Part shown: in pieces, positions 58,915-64,000 of the stretch
Position numbering within the stretch: the first letter of the stretch is position 1
How the letters are laid out: the number at the start of each line of letters is the position of its first letter
Source: Oscillospiraceae bacterium
GTDB taxonomy: Bacteria > Bacillota > Clostridia > Oscillospirales > Acutalibacteraceae
DNA length: 64,000 nt
Assembly: GCA_015066565.1 (NCBI GenBank)
Contig: SVOB01000001.1
Coordinates: 496,001-560,000 of the forward strand
Direction: 5' to 3'
The notes under the pieces: generated by a model
What the model saw: the letters and a program-made list of their open reading frames with translations, nothing else
The model's database searches: none
What the model was told of the DNA's origin: nothing
Program-made: the position numbers and the translations under genes

Positions 58915-60246
58915 ATGTCTAAGCCTAATGTAGTTATAATTCTCACTGACGACCAGGGCTACGGCGATTTGGGCTGTATGGGCTCAAACGACCTGAAAAC
59001 GCCAAACCTCGATTCACTCGCGGAAAACGGAATCCGCTTTTCTTCAATGTATTCCGCTTCGCCCGTCTGTTCGCCGTCAAGGGCGGCTCTTTTAACTGGA
59101 AGATACCCCGGGAACGCCGGCGTCAGGGCTATTCTTGCAGGTCACAGAAAAGCAAGCGGATTAACCGACGAGGCGCCGACGCTCGCCACTGCTCTGAAAA
59201 GAGAGGGCTATTCAACGGGAATATGCGGCAAGTGGCACCTCGGATTAAAGGAGGAGTGCCGTCCGAATGCAAACGGGTTTGACGAATTCAGCGGTTTTCT
59301 TGCAGGCTGTCTTGACTATTATTCTCATATTTTCTATTACGGTATGGCTGACGGCGGTTCCAACCCGACCCACGACCTTTGGGAAAACAACGACGAGGTT
59401 TACGCTAACGGAGAATACCTCACAGAGCGAATTACAAGAAAAAGCGTTGAATTTATAAACAGACACAGGGAAGAGCCTTTTTTCCTTTACGTTGCTTATA
59501 ACGCCCCGCACTATCCGATGCACGCACCCGAAAAATACCTTGAGCGTTTTCCCGATTTACCGTGGGACAGAAAAATAATGGCGGCTATGATAAGCGCGGT
59601 TGACGACGGCGTAGGTGAAATAACCGACACGCTTAAAAAGCTCGGTCTTTTTGAAAACACGATAATCTATTTTCAGTCGGACAACGGGCCGTCAAGAGAG
59701 AGCCGAAACTGGCTTGACGGAACCGAGGACCCTTATTACGGCGGTACAACGGGTCTTTTTAAGGGCCATAAATTCAGCCTTTTTGAAGGCGGAATAAGAA
59801 TACCCGCAATCCTCGCCTGGGGAAGCAAAATAACGCCTCAGACGGCTGACGAAGCGCACATAGCAACGGATATTTTCCCGACAATTCTTGAAGCCTGCGG
59901 CGGAAATGCTAAGGACTATGAAATCGACGGGATGAGCCTTTTGCCGATGATTACAAACAACGAAAACTGCGAGCACGAATATCTTTTCTGGGAAATGGAA
60001 GACCAGACCGCAGTCCGTTACGGGAATTACAAGCTTGTTATTAACGGCCGTCTGACTGAGGATGAGGGCGTTACGGCGCCCGTCTGGCTATCGGATTTAA
60101 GCAAAGACCCCAGCGAAAAAATAAACCTTGCAAACGAGCTTCCTGAGCTTTGTGAAAAGCTTACAACCGCCGCAAAGAAATGGCGTGAGGGCATTGAAAA
60201 CACCTGGGAAGAAAAGTTTGCAAAAAACTACAGTTTAACGCTTTAA
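58915..60246 (+). CDS. Cys-type sulfatase (arylsulfatase family)
   Basis: This 443-residue sulfatase hydrolyses a sulfate ester. The metal site begins VVIILTDDQGYGDLGCMGSN, and the FGly motif is CSPSRAALLTGRYPG (Cys near residue 51), which anSME would convert. GKWHLG, NAPHYPMHAPEKY, YFQSDNGPSRES and GHKFSLFEGGIRIP complete the signature. No signal peptide is seen, so it acts in the cytosol on an imported sugar sulfate, unless exported by another route. The substrate may be a mucin or glycosaminoglycan fragment; this is inference. Confidence 0.93.
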   Translation: MSKPNVVIILTDDQGYGDLGCMGSNDLKTPNLDSLAENGIRFSSMYSASPVCSPSRAALLTGRYPGNAGVRAILAGHRKASGLTDEAPTLATALKREGYSTGICGKWHLGLKEECRPNANGFDEFSGFLAGCLDYYSHIFYYGMADGGSNPTHDLWENNDEVYANGEYLTERITRKSVEFINRHREEPFFLYVAYNAPHYPMHAPEKYLERFPDLPWDRKIMAAMISAVDDGVGEITDTLKKLGLFENTIIYFQSDNGPSRESRNWLDGTEDPYYGGTTGLFKGHKFSLFEGGIRIPAILAWGSKITPQTADEAHIATDIFPTILEACGGNAKDYEIDGMSLLPMITNNENCEHEYLFWEMEDQTAVRYGNYKLVINGRLTEDEGVTAPVWLSDLSKDPSEKINLANELPELCEKLTTAAKKWREGIENTWEEKFAKNYSLTL

Positions 60247-60256
60247 TTTAAATTAA

Positions 60257-60306
60257 AACCCCGGGAAAGATTCGGATTCGCAAATCTTTCCCGGGGTGTT
60301 TTTTTA
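60257..60306. terminator. Bidirectional terminator
   Basis: AACCCCGGGAAAGATT and AATCTTTCCCGGGGT form a long stem around CGGATTCGC, followed by GTTTTTTT. It ends the sulfatase gene and overlaps the end of the sortase gene. Confidence 0.9.
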
Positions 60307-60918
60307 TTTTTTATCCATTGAATTTACATCAGTTCTTACGCAACGGAGAGTTATTCGCTGCCTTCCGCCGTAGTTACAGGTAAACAGGGTTAAATCCCAT
60401 CCGTTGTTCTCTTTCATTTCTTCGACGTTATAGCCGTTAATTAAATCAATTTCGGACACCGAATAGGTATAGGTCATACCCATCATATCGGTAAACCTTA
60501 TCTTATCGCCGACCTGAATGTATTTGAGTTTTCCGAAATGACTCTGGTAATTATGGGCGCAGATTATAAGCGAACCGCCGGTTACGCTCCCGCTGTAGCG
60601 ACAGGGAGAATTACGAAGCTTATCGAGACTCCAGTCCGACTGAACGGGAAGAACAATATTATAGGACGGAATAGAAATCACGCCTATATATTCAACTCCG
60701 TCAATCACAGCCACCCTTTCGGAATTTGAATTGATACGATAGCTTTCTTCGTCGGTGTTTTCCATAACCGACTTATAAATTCTGTCGGCGGTTTCCCCCG
60801 CCTTATTATCGATTATTCGGTTAAAAGCAAATAAGCCCCCGGCCGCTGAAATAAACAGCAGGCCGAGAGTCATTAGTATTATACCTGATTTAATTTTCTT
60901 CCTTTTTTCCGTTGGCAT
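60304..60918 (-). CDS. Sortase (class not assigned)
   Basis: This 204-residue protein has one N-terminal membrane helix (about 12-32). The sortase fold shows the catalytic His in LIICAHNYQSHFG, the Cys in LTLFTCNYGG and the Arg in RQRITLRCVR. It lacks the C-terminal membrane helix of class C enzymes. It may anchor the finished pilus or the other surface proteins of the locus to the wall. Its start overlaps the end of the minor pilin gene. Confidence 0.88.
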   Translation of the reverse strand: MPTEKRKKIKSGIILMTLGLLFISAAGGLFAFNRIIDNKAGETADRIYKSVMENTDEESYRINSNSERVAVIDGVEYIGVISIPSYNIVLPVQSDWSLDKLRNSPCRYSGSVTGGSLIICAHNYQSHFGKLKYIQVGDKIRFTDMMGMTYTYSVSEIDLINGYNVEEMKENNGWDLTLFTCNYGGRQRITLRCVRTDVNSMDKK

Positions 60919-61579
60919 ACATTATAAATCCTTTTGAGAACATAAGAACGCCGCAAAGACCGAGAAGCGGAACAGGATATTGAAGCATACCCGTCTGGGG
61001 AAGCTTCTCCCCGCCCGAGGGCTTTGAAGGCTGAGTTACCTTTGTGTCGTCGGAGGTAGTAGCGGGTTCGGTTGTATTAGTATCAATAACCGGATCGGGA
61101 ACAGTTTCTTCGGAAATATCGATTTTCGGTTCAGCCGTAATATCAAAGCTGATACCGTCATCCGTTACCATAGGAACGAAAACCAAAAACGGAGAAAATA
61201 TTTCATCCTGAGAATAGATAAGATATACTCCCAAATCGCACGACGCAATAATAATCATACCGTCACTGTCGCTTTTTACGTTCAATCCGCTTACTCCCTT
61301 TTCCTTAGCGGAGGCGTAAAGCGTTTCGGGCGCGTCAGTGCTGTTCAGGTCAACTCCGGTATCATAGAAATCGTAATTCAAAGAAAAGGTGATATCCGAC
61401 TCGGTATATGAACAGTCGGCAACCTTGACAACGGTTACATCTGCATTTTCAACCGGCTTTTTATTCGCTTTGTTTATCATAACGACAGTTATACTGCCGC
61501 TTGACGGATATGCGTTTACCGTAAGGCAGGGTAAAAGCACAATCAGTAAAGCAGCTAAAAGCGCAAATGCCTTTTTCAA
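60890..61579 (-). CDS. LPQTG surface protein, probable minor pilin
   Basis: This 229-residue exported protein has a signal peptide (about 1-23, ending VNA). A beta-rich domain follows with ITVVMINKANKKPVENADVT and a Thr/Pro-rich stalk (TTEPATTSDD). The sorting signal is KLPQTG plus a hydrophobic tail. SpaB-like minor pilins look like this. It lies between two sortase genes, overlapping both. Confidence 0.85.
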   Translation of the reverse strand: MKKAFALLAALLIVLLPCLTVNAYPSSGSITVVMINKANKKPVENADVTVVKVADCSYTESDITFSLNYDFYDTGVDLNSTDAPETLYASAKEKGVSGLNVKSDSDGMIIIASCDLGVYLIYSQDEIFSPFLVFVPMVTDDGISFDITAEPKIDISEETVPDPVIDTNTTEPATTSDDTKVTQPSKPSGGEKLPQTGMLQYPVPLLGLCGVLMFSKGFIMYANGKKEEN

Positions 61580-62421
61580 GCGTCATCTCTCCTTTTCTTA
61601 GGTTTTCTTGTGCTGATAAGAACTATTACGAAAAGTACAGTCAGCAACGGAGCGCCGATTATTAAAACGAGCTGTTCCATTGTAAGTCCTTTGCGAACTT
61701 CGGACTGTTTTTCGACTCTTTCTTCAATTTCAGCGCTGTAAGGGATTCTTGTGCCACGGATAAGAAGCCTGTGGGTGTTTACCCCGTAGGGCGTACAGGT
61801 AACAAGCGTGACATGGTCCTCGCCTTCAATTATCTGTAAATCCTGAGTCTGAGCAGGAAGTACGGTTTTAATCTGGTCAACCTCATAAGCAAGAATATCG
61901 TCAAGGACGTAAATAAAGAACACGTCGCCTTCTTTAAGCTTATCAAGGTCGGTAAACAGTCTTGCGGACGAAAGTCCTCTGTGCCCCGTTAAAACGGCGT
62001 GAGTGCTCTCCCCGCCGACGGGTAAGGAAGTAGTCGGGATATGACCTATCCCCGACTGAAGAACCGACTCTTTGGTTGTATGATAAACCGGCATTTTCAA
62101 ATTGATAGCGTCGATTTTAATATAACCCATCATACCGTTACCGGCGGGGTTCATGGCTTTCTGATATTCCTCATTACCGTCAAGGTCTTCGGAATTTCTT
62201 GGGAACTCGTTGGTAGTCAGAGCCGAATTATACTTTCTCGCCTCTTTGAGAATACCGCTGAAATCCTCGTTGGAAAGCTTTGAAACCTCTTCTTCATAGG
62301 AATCAATCGCAACAGTCTGGTGCGCCTTATTTATCATATCGCTTACGGTCGGATACATCATTAATCCAAGCCCGGCAAGAAAAACGATTATTAATATTAC
62401 AGTCGTAAGATTCTTTTTCAT
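61576..62421 (-). CDS. Class C (pilin-polymerising) sortase
   Basis: This 281-residue protein has membrane helices at both ends (about 5-25 and 245-268). The catalytic His lies in AVLTGHRGLSSARLF, the Cys in LVTCTPYGVNTHRLL and the Arg in the same block. A lid-like segment is plausible before the core (PAGNGMMGYIKI). It should link major pilin subunits through LPXTG. It lies downstream of the major pilin gene and overlaps the minor pilin by four bases. Confidence 0.92.
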   Translation of the reverse strand: MKKNLTTVILIIVFLAGLGLMMYPTVSDMINKAHQTVAIDSYEEEVSKLSNEDFSGILKEARKYNSALTTNEFPRNSEDLDGNEEYQKAMNPAGNGMMGYIKIDAINLKMPVYHTTKESVLQSGIGHIPTTSLPVGGESTHAVLTGHRGLSSARLFTDLDKLKEGDVFFIYVLDDILAYEVDQIKTVLPAQTQDLQIIEGEDHVTLVTCTPYGVNTHRLLIRGTRIPYSAEIEERVEKQSEVRKGLTMEQLVLIIGAPLLTVLFVIVLISTRKPKKRRDDA

Positions 62422-62455
62422 AATCTCTCCGTGCTTAAGTTAATGACACATCCGA

Positions 62456-62485
62456 CCTTGCCCGAAGCCGAAACCTCGGGCAAGG
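62456..62485. promoter_or_regulatory. Intergenic hairpin between pilin and sortase genes
   Basis: CCTTGCCCGA and TCGGGCAAGG pair perfectly around AGCCGAAACC. On the minus strand no U tract follows, so it is not a classical terminator. It may stabilise the abundant pilin mRNA 3' end or limit read-through into the sortase gene. Confidence 0.6.
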
Positions 62486-62508
62486 GTTATTTTTCAGAAA
62501 GTGTTAAA

Positions 62509-64000
62509 TTATGCTGTTTCTTTTCTTCTCTTGGCAGCCAAGACAACAACTGCCGCAAGCATTACAACGATACCTGATACAACAAAGATAATTGTACCCA
62601 TACCGCCTGTTGAGGGAAGAAGACCGCCTGCCTTATTTACAACAGTTTTAGTATTACCTGTTACCGCTGTGCAATTTCCGTCAGCGTCATAAGTAGCCGC
62701 AATAGTAACTGTTACGGGGTCCTTAAGAAGGTTGTAAGTAGCGGGAGCTTCGGTCTCTGTAAGAGTGTATGTGCCTTCGGCAAGACCGTCGATATAAATC
62801 TTACCGTTAGCGTCTGAAATTACAGTTGCGTTTGCTTCTGTAGCAGCGAGCGTATCGGAAACCTTATATCTGCCCGAGGAAAGAACAACGGGGATATAGT
62901 TATTGCTGCTGTCCTTAAGAACGAACTTAGCGCCTGCAAGCTTTTCGTTCTTATCGTTTACCTTTGTAACGTCGATTGTGAAAAGGTAAATCTTAACCTC
63001 TGAGGGAGGAGTTGTTTCCTTAATTGTAAGGTCGTCAACGTTGTTGCTGTATTCAAGCTCAGCCTGGTTTGAGTTGCCTGTTGCATCGGGATAAATATTA
63101 GCGTCAGCGCTTACTCTTGCGGAATAAGTGATGGTAATAGGTGTATCCTTAGCGTATGTTTTAAGAACCGAGAACGGAACGGTGATTGTCATTGTCTGAC
63201 CGCTGTAAACGATTGTACTTGAAGCAGTAACGTTGTCAGTACCGATTGTAACCTTAGCGTTCTGGTCGGGAATAAGAGCGTCGCTCATTGTATCGCTTAC
63301 CTTATAGGTATAGTTTGTATAACCTGTAAGGTCGGGAACGATTGAGTCAATCTGGAAGCTTACATGCTGATTGATAGTAGCCGAAACTGCGTCTTCACCT
63401 GTTGCTGAAGCTGCGTTTGAAGCTGCATCAGAAACGCCTGTAATCTTCTTATCGATTGTGGGAACAGAAGCCTTAAGAACGATTGTAGCATCAGGATCTG
63501 TTGTTGTAAGAGCGATATTGGCGATTGCCTTTTCAGCGTTATTGCCGGGAGCAGCGTTACCCTCGTCATAAACGAGATAGTAACCGGTTTCAAGTCCCGA
63601 AATAACGGCGTTATTAGCATTATCAGCCGTTACCGAACCTGCAGCGGCACCCTTGTGACCGTAAATGTCCTTTGCAAAAGCCTGAAGAGCCGCATCGCCT
63701 GAAATGGAAGAAACATACGAATATGCTCTTGCATCAAGGTCCTCGCCGAGTGACGCGGCGAGATTAAGGTCTTCAAAGTAATCTACAAAAGCAGGGGCGA
63801 TTTTATAGTCATACACTGACTTATCGGCGTTATAAGTAACGTCAAAAATCTTATAAGCCTTATAAGTATGACCGTTCATGGAAACAGCGTCATTGCTGTT
63901 TGTTATGGTGATGGAACCTGTAGCGGCGAAGCCGGGAACAGCCATCGCAGTAAGTACAAGCACTGCAAGTACTACTGTAAGAAGGATTCTTGCTGTCTTT
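62509..64000 (-). CDS. Major pilin subunit (SpaA-type), 5' end outside the window
   Basis: At least 496 residues; the reading frame continues past position 63963 to the window edge (KTARILLTVVLAVLVLTAM is upstream signal-peptide sequence). The signal ends VPGFAATG. The mature chain shows HTYKAYKIFDVTYNADKS, a pilin-type lysine region near VPTIDKKITGV, a CNA-B-like C-terminal domain with the E-box LTETEAP and the sorting signal LLPSTGG. Internal isopeptide bonds are likely. The product is the shaft of the pilus made by the class C sortase next door. Confidence 0.9.
   Translation of the reverse strand, partial: KTARILLTVVLAVLVLTAMAVPGFAATGSITITNSNDAVSMNGHTYKAYKIFDVTYNADKSVYDYKIAPAFVDYFEDLNLAASLGEDLDARAYSYVSSISGDAALQAFAKDIYGHKGAAAGSVTADNANNAVISGLETGYYLVYDEGNAAPGNNAEKAIANIALTTTDPDATIVLKASVPTIDKKITGVSDAASNAASATGEDAVSATINQHVSFQIDSIVPDLTGYTNYTYKVSDTMSDALIPDQNAKVTIGTDNVTASSTIVYSGQTMTITVPFSVLKTYAKDTPITITYSARVSADANIYPDATGNSNQAELEYSNNVDDLTIKETTPPSEVKIYLFTIDVTKVNDKNEKLAGAKFVLKDSSNNYIPVVLSSGRYKVSDTLAATEANATVISDANGKIYIDGLAEGTYTLTETEAPATYNLLKDPVTVTIAATYDADGNCTAVTGNTKTVVNKAGGLLPSTGGMGTIIFVVSGIVVMLAAVVVLAAKRRKETA

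Overview
The window looks like the chromosome of an anaerobic, spore-forming, low-to-mid GC Firmicute of the class Clostridia, probably a gut member of the Oscillospirales/Ruminococcaceae. The evidence is an alpha/beta-type small acid-soluble spore protein, the germination protease Gpr, SpoIIP and SpoVAE; a secreted hydrolase ending in a dockerin; many Fe-S and flavin oxidoreductases; an anaerobic sulfatase-maturase pair; and sortase-built pili. Strong Shine-Dalgarno sites, near-consensus sigma-A promoters and U-tailed hairpin terminators occur throughout. The species cannot be fixed from the sequence alone.

Layout. 0.1-3.2 kb is a redox operon with three flavodoxins, a membrane protein with paired histidines (DUF4405-like), a carboxymuconolactone-decarboxylase-family protein and a cupin. 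3.3-7.6 kb holds a MoxR ATPase, a DUF58 protein and a membrane transglutaminase. 7.65-8.58 kb is a patch of tRNA-Leu 3'-end fragments, hairpins and one AT-rich orphan gene. 8.58-19.64 kb is a self-contained tungsten island. One arm (minus strand) encodes a polyferredoxin, a MoaD/ThiS-like sulfur carrier, an aldehyde:ferredoxin oxidoreductase, a ThiF/MoeB-like E1 and MogA/MoaB. The diverging arm encodes the tungstate transporter TupABC behind a Moco/Tuco-type riboswitch, then MoeA, a MoeA-periplasmic-binding fusion, MoaC, MoaA and a MOSC protein. The island sits exactly between an intact tRNA-Leu(CAG) (19.7 kb) and a decayed copy of that tRNA's 3' part (8.49 kb), each preceded by a related hairpin. 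This is the arrangement expected for insertion at a tRNA 3' end, although no integrase is present.

20.2-41.5 kb is mostly housekeeping: an old-yellow-enzyme reductase, dUTPase, an S1-domain protein, a dockerin-bearing hydrolase, MurC, and a long minus-strand run (ABC exporter, cyclophilin, MTA/SAH deaminase, purine nucleoside phosphorylase, glutamine synthetase). Sporulation genes, ribosomal protein S20 and fumarase follow. 41.5-60.3 kb is accessory: an M6 metalloprotease with near-identical C-terminal repeats, a probable papain-like protein, an alkaline-phosphatase-superfamily enzyme, a four-gene cluster that reads as a non-phosphorylative sugar oxidation pathway, and a scarred stretch at 50.4-52.1 kb. 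That stretch carries a truncated phosphatase-superfamily fragment and a larE::amidohydrolase deletion junction. Then come two flavin reductases with a small monooxygenase, the nickel-pincer cofactor genes larE-larB-larC (no larA in the window), an Fe-S aldo/keto reductase, and an anaerobic sulfatase maturase diverging from its likely target sulfatase.

60.3-64.0 kb is a minus-strand pilus locus that runs off the right edge: major pilin (partial), class C sortase, a minor LPQTG pilin and a second sortase. In the tungsten island the genes plausibly work as a unit: TupABC imports tungstate, MoaA/MoaC and MoeA/MogA-type enzymes build the pterin cofactor and insert the metal, the MoaD-like/ThiF-like pair probably supplies sulfur, and the aldehyde oxidoreductase passes electrons to the polyferredoxin.
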